DNA from: Chelatococcus sp. | Lineage (GTDB): Bacteria > Pseudomonadota > Alphaproteobacteria > Rhizobiales > Beijerinckiaceae | Reading direction: 5' to 3' | DNA length: 16,715 bases | NCBI GenBank assembly: GCA_003248805.1 | Contig: QFQY01000095.1 | Span: 1-16,715, forward strand | Shown: positions 7,434-15,038 of the stretch, piece after piece | Numbering within the stretch: the first letter of the stretch is position 1 | How the letters are laid out: every line of letters begins with the position of its first letter | Made by a program: the position numbers and the translations under genes | Notes under the pieces: model-generated | Seen by the model: only the letters and a program-made list of their open reading frames with translations | What the model was told of the DNA's origin: nothing | Database searches by the model: none

Positions 7434-7454
7434 CTTAACTCAAATCCAGTTAAG
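7434..7454 (-). terminator. Small stem-loop with short T-run between divIC-like gene and pdhA
   Basis: Perfect 7-base arms CTTAACT (7434-7440) and AGTTAAG (7448-7454) enclose 7 bases. Read on the minus strand, the stem is followed directly by TTTT, 47 bases after the divIC-like stop. The stem is AT-rich and weak, so it may be a poor terminator or, together with the neighbouring 12-base inverted repeat, part of a regulatory region for the pdh operon. Confidence 0.4.
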
Positions 7455-7501
7455 CGCGCTCTTCCACAGGTTGCGCGTTGCTTTGCCGGCGCCTGCCGCG
7501 C

Positions 7502-7819
7502 TCACCGGCCCATGACGATGACGTCGTTGCGATGGGTGCGGCCGAGCATGTCGCGCGCATGCTCCTCGAGCAGGTCGCGATCCACCGTTTCGTCGCGCAC
7601 GAGGGCCAGGCGCCGCTCCCAGAGCTTGCGCTCGGCGACCAGCGTGGCGAGCTCGGCCTCGATCTCGGACACCGATTCCTGGAGCGTGCCCTGCGCCGCG
7701 AGGCCGCGCGCGCCGTGCTGGGCATGAAACATGAAATAGGACACGGCGGCGCCCGAGACGAGATAGAGCGCAAGCGTCACAAGGACGGATCTGACACCGC
7801 GGCGAACGACCATGACCAT
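7502..7819 (-). CDS. FtsB/DivIC-family cell division protein
   Basis: Small bitopic membrane protein of the septum-formation-initiator family, expected to act with FtsL and FtsQ at the divisome. It has 105 residues: a short basic start (MVMVVRRGVR), one membrane helix at about residues 11-31 (SVLVTLALYLVSGAAVSYFM), a coiled-coil region at about 42-75 (ESVSEIEAELATLVAERKLWERR), and the typical tail with DLLEEHARDMLGRTHRNDVIVM. The ATG at 7813, two codons later, is an equal alternative; neither has a clear ribosome site. Position directly upstream of pdhA is the usual place of this gene in Hyphomicrobiales, between eno and pdhA. Confidence 0.9.
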   Translation of the reverse strand: MVMVVRRGVRSVLVTLALYLVSGAAVSYFMFHAQHGARGLAAQGTLQESVSEIEAELATLVAERKLWERRLALVRDETVDRDLLEEHARDMLGRTHRNDVIVMGR

Positions 7820-7854
7820 GGGCGCGAGCCTAGTCGGGCGTGGTTTCCCGCTGG

Positions 7855-8952
7855 TTAACGAGCCGGGGTCAGAATGCGGGCGGCCCCGTCCCCGGAAGGC
7901 GCCGCGCCGCGCATGATCGCGGCCAGCTCCGACTCGATGCGCCCCGCGACGGCGAGCCGGAAATGGAGCGGGTCCCAGTAGTTCGCGTCCACGCCGGTGA
8001 TCGGCGAGGCATGGGCGTAGTCGACGACGAGCGCGCCCTGCCGCCGGGCCAGCGCGACGATCGCGGCCTTGCAGGCCTCGCGGCGCTGCCATTCGGCCGA
8101 GCCCTCGCGCGGCTGCGAGGCGAGATGGGTGGGCGGCAGCACGATGAGCCGGCGCGTCGCGGGCGGAAAGGCTCCGAGCCTCTGCTCCAGCCAGGCGAGC
8201 GCGGGAAAGCGCCAGGCGGCGCGCTCCGCATCGCCGACCGGCACGGGCGGGACGAGCGGCGCCGTCTCGGGCGCGGCGCCACCGTTTCGTCCATAGAGAT
8301 GCCAGCGCGCCCGCGCGAGATCGTAGGTCGCCTCCGGCGGGGTGAAGACCTCGTAGCCATCGCCCCGGATGCGCTCCCGCATCAGGCCGAGGCGATTGCC
8401 GAGCAGGCGCCCCGCGATCTCCAGCGCCGTGAGGTTCACGAGCTTCGCCCAGTCGGCCCAGCCGACGCCGTCATAGAGCCAGGCCGGGAAGGGCCGAGGC
8501 GTCAGCCGGCGCTCCGGCGCGGTCGCGTCCGCCTCGCACCAGGTCGCATCGACGCCCCAGATCACCATGGCGGGCGCCGCCACGGAGCGGGCGAAGAGGC
8601 CGGCCATCTCGCTCTGCTCCCAGGGCGTCGCGGCATTCATGGCGAGATTGACGAAGCGCGCCGAGAGGTCCCGCGACAGCGCGGCCGGATCGAGCAGGCG
8701 CATGGTCGAGGTTCCGAGCACGGCCGCGTCGAAGCGGCCGGACCGGACGAGCTGCGGGTACATGAAGCGCTGGTTGATATCCATCAGCGGGCGCGGCACG
8801 CCGCCGGCCGCAACCCGCATGCCGAAGGGATCCAGCACCGCCACGAAGGCCCAGGCGGCGAAGGCGCAAGCCAGCCCGGCCGCCACGAACAGGCGCGTCC
8901 AGCCCACCCAGGCACGGGCCGCGCCTGCGGTCTCCGTCGGCCCCGCAGCCAT
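7855..8952 (-). CDS. Membrane-anchored SGNH-hydrolase-like protein
   Basis: A 365-residue protein (from the ATG at 8952) with one N-terminal membrane helix at about residues 17-40 and a long domain beyond it, probably periplasmic. VLGTSTMRLLDP (78-89) resembles block I of SGNH/GDSL hydrolases, with S82 as candidate nucleophile in a GTS rather than GDS setting. DPLHF near the C-terminus (D327 and H330) resembles the block V Asp-x-x-His pair. LAMNAATPWEQ (103-113) and WGVDATWCE lie where further blocks are expected. I infer an O-acyl esterase or acetyl-transfer partner for an envelope polymer, without knowing the substrate. The frame continues upstream to an ATG at 9072, but that extension is Arg/Ser/Pro-rich low-complexity sequence. 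It is 35 bases upstream of the divIC-like gene. Confidence 0.75.
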   Translation of the reverse strand: MAAGPTETAGAARAWVGWTRLFVAAGLACAFAAWAFVAVLDPFGMRVAAGGVPRPLMDINQRFMYPQLVRSGRFDAAVLGTSTMRLLDPAALSRDLSARFVNLAMNAATPWEQSEMAGLFARSVAAPAMVIWGVDATWCEADATAPERRLTPRPFPAWLYDGVGWADWAKLVNLTALEIAGRLLGNRLGLMRERIRGDGYEVFTPPEATYDLARARWHLYGRNGGAAPETAPLVPPVPVGDAERAAWRFPALAWLEQRLGAFPPATRRLIVLPPTHLASQPREGSAEWQRREACKAAIVALARRQGALVVDYAHASPITGVDANYWDPLHFRLAVAGRIESELAAIMRGAAPSGDGAARILTPAR

Positions 8953-9115
8953 TCTCAGACGCGCCCCGCGATGATGCGCGATGCGGGCGGACGGACGGCT
9001 GGCTGGGTCGGAGGAAAATGGATCATGGCTTGGCCTCGCGGCGCTTCTGACACGAACAGCCGGCTCGAACAATGTTGACCGGGCCGCGCCGCCTCCGTAT
9101 GTCAGCGCGCAGTGA

Positions 9116-9190
9116 GGGCGGGTAGCTCAGTGGTAGAGCACGTGACTTTTAATCATGTGGTCGAGGGTTCGATCCCCTCCCCGCTCACCA
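9116..9190 (+). tRNA. tRNA-Lys(TTT)
   Basis: A complete 75-base cloverleaf. The acceptor arms GGGCGGG (9116-9122) and CCCGCTC pair with one G-T wobble; the D arm is GCTC/GAGC; the anticodon stem CGTGA/TCATG encloses the loop CTTTTAA, giving anticodon TTT; and the T arm GAGGG/CCCTC encloses TTCGATC. The discriminator A is followed by an encoded CCA. It is the only plus-strand gene between two minus-strand groups. No integrase or duplicated 3' end of the tRNA is seen nearby, so there is no sign of use as an attachment site here. Confidence 0.97.
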
Positions 9191-9326
9191 GGCATAGGTC
9201 CTGTCCCTGCGGGGCGCGGGCTCCATCGGGCGTAGCGAACTCCCCGCTCCCAACAGCCATGCTCCCAGGCCGCATGCCGGCAGACGGACGCCCGCATCGC
9301 GATGGCCGGGCGAGGCGGTATCGTGC

Positions 9327-11054
9327 TCAGACGCAGCCCATGCCCGCCGGCAGAGTCGAATCGGCCTCCGTGGCTGGGACGAGATCGATGCGCTCCGCGT
9401 CGTCGAGACCTCGCGGGCGGCGGTGGGCGATGACCACGAGCGTGGCAGCCGGCAGGGCGCGGCGCAGCGCCGCCAGGACCTGAGCTTCCGCCTCGCCGTC
9501 CAGCGCGCTCGTGGCTTCGTCCAGCACGAGCCAGTCGGGTTGCTGAAGCAGCACTCGGGCCAGAGCGAAGCGCTGGCGCTCGCCTCCCGACAGGCCGCGG
9601 CGACGCTCGGTCCAGCCGGCCTCGCCGGCCTGCCAGAGCGCTCCGAGCCCCATGGTCGCGAGGGCCTGCCTCAGCACGGCGTCGTCGAAGGTCTCCGGGG
9701 CCTGCGGATAGCTCAGCGCACCGCGCAGATCCCCGAGCGGGAGATAGGGCTGCTGCGGCGTGACCAGAAGGCGGCCCTGCGGAACCTCGATCATTCCGCC
9801 GCCATGGTGCCACAGCCCGGCGAGCGCCTTGGCGAGCGTGCTCTTGCCATGGCCGGAGGGCGCCGAGAGCCAGTAGCTGCGGCCGGCCTCCAGCGTCAGG
9901 TTCGGCAAGGGGGCCAGAGCGCGCCCGCCCGGAGTGGCGAGCACGACATCGCGCAGGCGCAGCCTGTCGCCCTCCCCGGCCAGCAGCCCCGGGCGGGGCA
10001 CGGGCGCGGCACTCCGCTCCGCCGCCTGGACGAAATGCGCCAGCCGGCTCGCGGCGGCCGCCAGCTCCGTCAGGTCGCGATAGGAGAAGATGAACCAGGA
10101 CAGCGTTGTGACCACGTTCTGGAAGGCCGATCCGATCTGCATCAGCCCGCCGAACGTCACCCGCCCGGCCAGATAGGCAGGCAGCGCCAGGAACAGCGGG
10201 ATGCGCAGCACCGTCTGGAAATAGGGCCGCGTGAAGCAGCCGAGAATCAGTTCCCGGTTGGCGAGACGGCGCCAGTTGGCGACGATCGCCCCGAAGCGCT
10301 CGCGAAACAGCCTGCGCTCCGCCGGCTCGCCATCGGCCAGCGCCACGGCCTCGACATTCTCGCGCAGCCGCGTCAGCGCGAAGCGGAAATCTCCCTCCCG
10401 CCGCTGCTGCTCGACGGCGAGCGCCTTCAGCGGCCGGCCGAGGACATGAGTGACGCCGGTCGCGACCGCGACATAGAGCGGCGCCGCCCAGACCATGTAG
10501 CGCGGGATCTCGACCGCCTGGCCGAAGATCGTGAAGGAGAGGGGGAAGCTCGAGAGCGACCAGAGGATCGCGACATAGGAGACGAGCGCGACGAGGTTGG
10601 TGACGAGCTCCAGAGCCTCGGTCGTCAGCTTCTCGACGAAGATGCGGCAATCCTCGGAGATGCGCTGGTCGGGATTGTCGAGCCCGTCGTCGCTGCGCTC
10701 GCGCAGATGCCAATAGGCCTTGCCGGCGAGCCAGCGGTCGAGCATGGCCTCGGTCAGCGTGCGCCGCCAGCGGATCTGGAGCATCTTGCGCAGATAGCTG
10801 CCGCTCAGGAACAGCGCGACGCTGACGGCGACCAGCCCGAAGAAGATCGCGATCTGGCGCAGCGTCGCCTCGACGTCGAGCTTCTGCAGCGCGTTGTAGA
10901 AATCGGCGGTCCAGGAGATCAGCCTGACCGAGACCTGCACGCCGAGCAGCCCGAGGCCGAAGATCATCAGGAAATAGACCGCGCCGAGCCGTCCGCCCTC
11001 GCCTGCGATGCACAGCCGCGTCAGGCTCCAGATCCGCGACAGCACGAGGCTCAT
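9327..11054 (-). CDS. Fused ABC transporter permease/ATPase, SbmA/YddA-like (ABC_membrane_2 type)
   Basis: A 575-residue half-transporter with membrane and ATPase domains in one chain, expected to work as a homodimer in the inner membrane. The membrane part spans about residues 20-330 with helices near 23-45, 66-86, 148-170, 186-204, 282-300 and 305-325. The ATPase follows: Walker A APSGHGKST (398-406), Q-loop near 434, signature LSGGE (488-492), Walker B WLVLDEATSALD (508-519) and the H-loop at H544. Overall layout fits the SbmA/BacA-YddA-ABCD group, whose members move peptides, cobalamin or other bulky solutes. The substrate is unknown. Its ATG overlaps the stop of the ChaN-like gene in ATGA, so the two are translationally coupled, and it ends a gene run that begins with a haem-type receptor. 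A haem-related cargo is my inference. Confidence 0.9.
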   Translation of the reverse strand: MSLVLSRIWSLTRLCIAGEGGRLGAVYFLMIFGLGLLGVQVSVRLISWTADFYNALQKLDVEATLRQIAIFFGLVAVSVALFLSGSYLRKMLQIRWRRTLTEAMLDRWLAGKAYWHLRERSDDGLDNPDQRISEDCRIFVEKLTTEALELVTNLVALVSYVAILWSLSSFPLSFTIFGQAVEIPRYMVWAAPLYVAVATGVTHVLGRPLKALAVEQQRREGDFRFALTRLRENVEAVALADGEPAERRLFRERFGAIVANWRRLANRELILGCFTRPYFQTVLRIPLFLALPAYLAGRVTFGGLMQIGSAFQNVVTTLSWFIFSYRDLTELAAAASRLAHFVQAAERSAAPVPRPGLLAGEGDRLRLRDVVLATPGGRALAPLPNLTLEAGRSYWLSAPSGHGKSTLAKALAGLWHHGGGMIEVPQGRLLVTPQQPYLPLGDLRGALSYPQAPETFDDAVLRQALATMGLGALWQAGEAGWTERRRGLSGGERQRFALARVLLQQPDWLVLDEATSALDGEAEAQVLAALRRALPAATLVVIAHRRPRGLDDAERIDLVPATEADSTLPAGMGCV

Positions 11055-11929
11055 GGCGCGACCTGGGCACGCTCACGCCGCAGCGCGGGCGGCTCGGGCG
11101 TGTCGAGCCGGAAGATCGCGTCGGCGATGCCGGCGATCGCGGCGGCGTCATGCTCGGGCCGGTCGGTCGGAAGCAGCACGCCGACATCCGCAATGCCGAG
11201 ATCGCGGAGCTGATAGGGCGTGCCATGGCCGTATTCGAGATGGCCGCGCCCGATGATGCCGACGACGAGCGGATCGTCGCCGGCCCCGGCGAGGTGATCG
11301 GCGATGCGGCAGGCGAAGGAGCGATCCCAGCATTGCTGCGCCCGGACGAAGCGGTCGGACGCCGTCGCCGGGCGCTCCTGTGCCGCCGCGAAGCCGCCCG
11401 TGATCGCCGCGAGATAGCGACGATAGGCGTCCGTCGCCGGCGCCGCCGGGGTCACACCGTCGCGCTCCTCCTCCGGAATGGCCTCCCAGCCGAGCTGGCC
11501 GACGCGCGTCACCAGCGGGCGATGGCAGTTCAGCGCCAGCATCTTCACGCGCTGCTGCCGGCAGAAATGGAAGAGCGGGAGGTAGAGCTCGGGCGGAAAG
11601 CCCCAGACCTGCGCCCATTCGCTGCGCGCGAGGAAGGTCTCGGTCTCCATCCCGCCCTCGACCCATTCGTCGAGAACGCCCTGGAGGCGGCGCGGAAACA
11701 TCTCGAATCCGACCACGAGCGACGGCCGCAGCAGATGCAGACAGGTGGTGACGTGCAGCTGCCAGCGATGGATCTCGGCGACGTCATGCGTCTCGCCGAG
11801 CAGCACGACGCGCTTGCCGGCCATCGCCGACATCAGCTCCCCCTGCGCGAGCACCTCCCCCGTCTGCGGAGACAGCCAGCTCGCCCGTGGGTGGGCGAGC
11901 GCTCCGGCGGCGGGCACGACCTCAGCCAC
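11051..11929 (-). CDS. ChaN-family (DUF399) protein, putative haem-binding
   Basis: About 292 residues when started at the GTG at 11929. ChaN of Campylobacter is an iron-regulated lipoprotein that binds cofacial haem. Family signatures are visible: VVLLGETHD (41-49) with nearby histidines H54 and H59, GFEMFPRR, and the late motif GIIGRGHLEYGHGTPYQL. Unlike ChaN, no signal peptide or lipobox is found at any available start, so this version may be cytoplasmic. The start is uncertain: the GTG at 11929 overlaps the stop of the upstream haem gene by 8 bases, another GTG at 11917 lies just past it, and the only upstream ATG (12040) would overlap that gene by more than 100 bases. The stop overlaps the ABC transporter start in ATGA. 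Confidence 0.82.
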   Translation of the reverse strand: MAEVVPAAGALAHPRASWLSPQTGEVLAQGELMSAMAGKRVVLLGETHDVAEIHRWQLHVTTCLHLLRPSLVVGFEMFPRRLQGVLDEWVEGGMETETFLARSEWAQVWGFPPELYLPLFHFCRQQRVKMLALNCHRPLVTRVGQLGWEAIPEEERDGVTPAAPATDAYRRYLAAITGGFAAAQERPATASDRFVRAQQCWDRSFACRIADHLAGAGDDPLVVGIIGRGHLEYGHGTPYQLRDLGIADVGVLLPTDRPEHDAAAIAGIADAIFRLDTPEPPALRRERAQVAP

Positions 11930-12665
11930 GGGCCGGATGAACCTTCGGGACGCCGGCGAAGGCCGCGCCCGGCCCGCGCAGCACGAGGCCGGTGGGCCGG
12001 CCGTCCGGATCGAGAGCCTGCAGCTCGGCGTCGCCGGCATGGTCGGTGCGCAGCCAGCCGCCCAGCGCGCCCGCCTCGAGGTGCAGATGGAAGTCGCCCT
12101 GCATGACGTTGACGAAGCCCATCATCGGCTTGGGCTCGGGCAGCGCGCCGGCCCAGTGCTGGAACAGGCCGGGCCGGGTCAGATCGATCGCGACCGGCTG
12201 GCCGTTTTCGAGGATCGCGGCAAAGGTCGCGGCGCCGAGATCGTCTTCCGCGAGTTCCGGAGCGGCGTCGCCGGAGGGCGTCTCGCGCGCGACCGGCTCC
12301 AGCGGCTCGCCGGCACCGAGCGGCGCCAGCGCCGCGTCGAAGGCTTCGAGCCCTCCGAGCCCGATCAGGCTGAACAGGGTCTCCCCGGACGCATCCTGGC
12401 ATTCGAGCCTGGGCAGCACCTTGTCGCGCATCTTCCCCGAGCGGTCGGCGACGAGACCGACGACGACGGAGAGGTCGATGACGCTGTCGTGGAACGCGCC
12501 GGCCAGCCGCGCCTCGCCATCGCCGACGGCGACGGAGCCGACCTCGCCCATCCGCTCGTGGATCGCGCCGTTGAAGCGGGCGCTCAGCATGACCCGCCCC
12601 ATGGCCGGCAGGCACGTCAGGATCTCGGCGGGGCTCTGCTTCAGGCGTTCGCGCGGATGGCTCAT
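11922..12665 (-). CDS. HutX/HmuS-like haem-utilisation protein
   Basis: A 247-residue cytosolic protein. The N-terminal half has EILTCLPAMGRVMLSARFNGAIHERMG (fragment residues 14-40), the hallmark of the HutX/HmuS group (GRVM...R...HE..G), which bind haem after uptake and in some cases degrade it. The C-terminal half has FQHWAG (168-173) and MGFVNVMQGDFHLHL (182-196), which resembles the second half of HmuS-type proteins. The length lies between HutX (about 165) and HmuS (about 350), so it looks like a compact two-part form. H36, H170, H193 and H195 are candidate haem ligands. The ribosome site before the ATG at 12665 is weak. It follows the receptor gene after 108 bases and overlaps the ChaN-like gene. 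Confidence 0.78.
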   Translation of the reverse strand: MSHPRERLKQSPAEILTCLPAMGRVMLSARFNGAIHERMGEVGSVAVGDGEARLAGAFHDSVIDLSVVVGLVADRSGKMRDKVLPRLECQDASGETLFSLIGLGGLEAFDAALAPLGAGEPLEPVARETPSGDAAPELAEDDLGAATFAAILENGQPVAIDLTRPGLFQHWAGALPEPKPMMGFVNVMQGDFHLHLEAGALGGWLRTDHAGDAELQALDPDGRPTGLVLRGPGAAFAGVPKVHPARG

Positions 12666-12723
12666 GTCGCAAATCTCGATCGTTCAAGGGAAAGGGGCGA
12701 CGCTCCGGCGGTCTCGCGCGGAA

Positions 12724-12759
12724 GCGTCGCGATGCGGGGGCAGCGCCGCGACGCGACGC
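12724..12759. terminator. GC-rich inverted repeat between receptor and HutX-like gene
   Basis: Arm GCGTCGCG (12724-12731) is complementary to CGCGACGC, which occurs at both 12747-12754 and 12752-12759. It lies 15-50 bases past the receptor stop, with no T-run. It could reduce read-through or stabilise the 3' end of the receptor mRNA, giving the receptor a higher level than the downstream genes. Confidence 0.35.
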
Positions 12760-12773
12760 CGCTCCCGGCGAGG

Positions 12774-15038
12774 TCAGAACTCGGCCGTCGCGGCCAGCTT
12801 GAAGGTCCGCCCCGGCGCCGTCTGGAGTTCGAGCGGGTTGGCGGCGGCGGTGGCCGTCGTCGCCACCTTCGCGTAGGTCGTTCCGCCGACCAGATTGGCG
12901 AAGTAGCGCTTGTCGAAGATGTTCTCGACGCCGGCGCGCAGGGTGACGAAGGAGGCTGGCTTCCAGTTCAGATAGGCGTCGAACACCGAATATCCGCCCT
13001 GGGCGAAGGTGCTCGGCGTGCTGGGCCGGTTGGCGCCGCCCGCGAAGGTGGCGATCACCTCCGCCTCGAGCCCGTATTCGGGCATGAGGTATTTCAGGCC
13101 GGTCACCGCCTTGAACGGATTCACGTCGAAAGGCGTCTGGGCGAGGCCCGCCTCGGCGCGCTGCTTGCCGTATTGGTAGCTCAGCGAGACGCTCGCGAGC
13201 CAGCGCTCGTGAAGGCGATACTCGGCGGAGGCCTCCACGCCCGAGATCGTGACCTGCGACAGATTGCGATAGGTCAGGTCGATCGTGCCGGGGATCGAGA
13301 CGAAAGATTGGATGAAGTCGTCATAGCGCGCATGGAAGGCGCCGACGGAGAACCAGCCGTCCGCGAACTTCCCGCGCAGGCCGGCCTCGTAGGACTTCAC
13401 CTTCTCGGGCTTGAGATCCGGATTGGGGATCAGGTTGAAGGTCGTCGAGGGCAACGAGGTGTAGAGCTGCTCGGCCGTGGGCATCTTGAAGCCCTGCGCA
13501 TAGCGCGCATAGAGCGAGTAGGTCTCGTCCAGCTTGAAGATGGTGCCGACCTGCGGAATGAACTTCTGCGAGTCGATCTCGCGCGGGGCCTTGCCGGGCA
13601 CGACGACATAGCCGGGGCCGAGCCTGGGATCGATGTCGTAGGTCGCGTAGCGGACGCCCGGGGTGATCGTCCAGCGGCCGTTCAGGAGCTCGATCTCGTC
13701 CTGGAGATAGACGTCGGCGCGGGTCGTCGTCGCATTGGCGAAGTTGAAGCCGCTGGCGATGGACGTAGTGGTCACGCCCGTCGCGAGATTGCGGACATCG
13801 TCCCGGCGCTCGTAATCCGTCCGGGTGACGTCGCCCTGGAAACCATAGGTCAGGCGGTGAAAGCTCGGGCCGAGGGCGAAACTCGACTTCGCCTGGATAT
13901 CGAGCTGCGAGAACTGCTCGGAATAGTCGTGCAGGCCGCGCGTGAAGCGCTGCTGGCCATTGGCGAGCGTCTGCAGGTTGTTGGTGACGAAGGTCCGCTC
14001 CTGCGGCGAGAAGGAGGCCTGCCAGCGCAGGGAATCGAGGATGCTCAGCCCGGCATCCCATTCATGCTCCAGCGCGATGCGCTTGCGGCTCTTGACCTGA
14101 TTGCGGATGTTCGGCCCGTTGCGAACGCCCGCGCTCACGACGTTGTAGTTGTAGAGCTGGTTCACCGTCGAATCGCTGTCGTAGTATTCGCCGGTCAGCT
14201 TGAAGGTGTGGTCGGTCGTCGGCTTGAAGACCAGCTTGGCGAAGCTGTTCCACACGGTCACGTCGAGCGGGTTCAGCTTGTCGCAGGCCAGGAAGCGCAG
14301 GGTCGGCACGGGGCAGCCCCAGCGGCCGCCATCCGCGCGGGCCTTGCTCAGCCTGGCCTCCTCGCCGCTCTTGTGGCTGACGCCGACGATGGCTTCCAGC
14401 GTCGGGGAGAGGCGGAAGGCGGCGATGCCGGTCTTCACGAAGGAGCGGTCGAGGCTGTCATAGCTCGAGTTCAGCCGCAGCGCGTAGGGCTTGTCCTTGC
14501 CGAGCTTGTTCGGGCCCTTCAGCAGATCCTCGGGATCGAGCGTGCGGTAGGCGACGATGCCGCCCAGCGCATCGGCGCCCCACAGCACAGAGCCGGGGCC
14601 ACGGACGATCTCGACGTTCTTCAGGAACGGCAGGTCGACGAAGTCGCGGTTGCCGTCGGTGACGCGTTCGAGGACGCGGGAGCCGTCGACCTGCATCTGG
14701 ACGCGGTTGCCGCCGACGCCGCGGATCGTGAAGCCGCCGAAATTGGCGAAGGGGTCGGTGCTCGTCGTCAGGCGGTTGACGCTGATTCCCGGCTGGTATC
14801 GCACGAGATCCTGCATGTCGCGCGTGATGCGCTCGTCGAGCTCCTGGCGCGATATCACGTTGACCGTGCCGGGAACGTCGAGCACCTGCTTTCCGCCGCG
14901 GGTCGCCGTCACGCTGATCTCGTCGAGCGCGATCGGCTGCTCCGCCGCTCCCTGGTCCGGCGCCTGCGCCCATGCGGCGGTGAGAGCCGTAGACGACATC
15001 AGCGCTACCGCAAACAGCAGCTTCGAATTGTTATTCAT
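12774..15038 (-). CDS. TonB-dependent haem/haemoglobin-type outer-membrane receptor
   Basis: A 754-residue outer-membrane barrel that imports an iron source using TonB energy. A signal peptide covers residues 1-24 (cleavage after AAWA expected), a TonB-box-like DEISVTATR lies at 39-47, and the plug domain follows with FTIRGVGGNRVQMQVDGSRV and VEIVRGPGSVLWGADALGGIV. The barrel ends in the usual aromatic residue (ATAEF). The haem-receptor boxes appear as YARYAQGFKMPTAEQL (FRAP-like, here FKMP) and IPNPDLKPEK (NPNL-like). The histidine found between these boxes in Yersinia HemR is absent. Two cysteines lie in one extracellular-loop candidate (WGCPVPTLRFLACDKLNP). The gene is first in a run with haem-utilisation genes, which supports haem or a haem protein as ligand. 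The ATG at 15038 has a modest CTGGGG upstream. Confidence 0.93.
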   Translation of the reverse strand: MNNNSKLLFAVALMSSTALTAAWAQAPDQGAAEQPIALDEISVTATRGGKQVLDVPGTVNVISRQELDERITRDMQDLVRYQPGISVNRLTTSTDPFANFGGFTIRGVGGNRVQMQVDGSRVLERVTDGNRDFVDLPFLKNVEIVRGPGSVLWGADALGGIVAYRTLDPEDLLKGPNKLGKDKPYALRLNSSYDSLDRSFVKTGIAAFRLSPTLEAIVGVSHKSGEEARLSKARADGGRWGCPVPTLRFLACDKLNPLDVTVWNSFAKLVFKPTTDHTFKLTGEYYDSDSTVNQLYNYNVVSAGVRNGPNIRNQVKSRKRIALEHEWDAGLSILDSLRWQASFSPQERTFVTNNLQTLANGQQRFTRGLHDYSEQFSQLDIQAKSSFALGPSFHRLTYGFQGDVTRTDYERRDDVRNLATGVTTTSIASGFNFANATTTRADVYLQDEIELLNGRWTITPGVRYATYDIDPRLGPGYVVVPGKAPREIDSQKFIPQVGTIFKLDETYSLYARYAQGFKMPTAEQLYTSLPSTTFNLIPNPDLKPEKVKSYEAGLRGKFADGWFSVGAFHARYDDFIQSFVSIPGTIDLTYRNLSQVTISGVEASAEYRLHERWLASVSLSYQYGKQRAEAGLAQTPFDVNPFKAVTGLKYLMPEYGLEAEVIATFAGGANRPSTPSTFAQGGYSVFDAYLNWKPASFVTLRAGVENIFDKRYFANLVGGTTYAKVATTATAAANPLELQTAPGRTFKLAATAEF

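Noticed and set aside
7502..8092. Longer start for the divIC-like gene
   Set aside because: The extension overlaps the SGNH-like gene by more than 200 bases and reads as Arg-rich low-complexity sequence; the family starts close to the membrane helix.
9116..9190. tRNA-Lys as an integration site of a genomic island
   Set aside because: No integrase gene, no repeat of the tRNA 3' end and no shift in base composition next to it within the window.
9191..9326. Terminator for the ABC transporter gene
   Set aside because: Only short, weak dyads (such as CATCGCGATG) are present, with no stem-loop plus T-run.
9127..11226. Alternative 699-codon minus-strand frame over the ABC transporter
   Set aside because: It lacks all ABC motifs and is Arg/Ala/Gly-rich, while the overlapping 575-codon frame has every ATPase motif in order.
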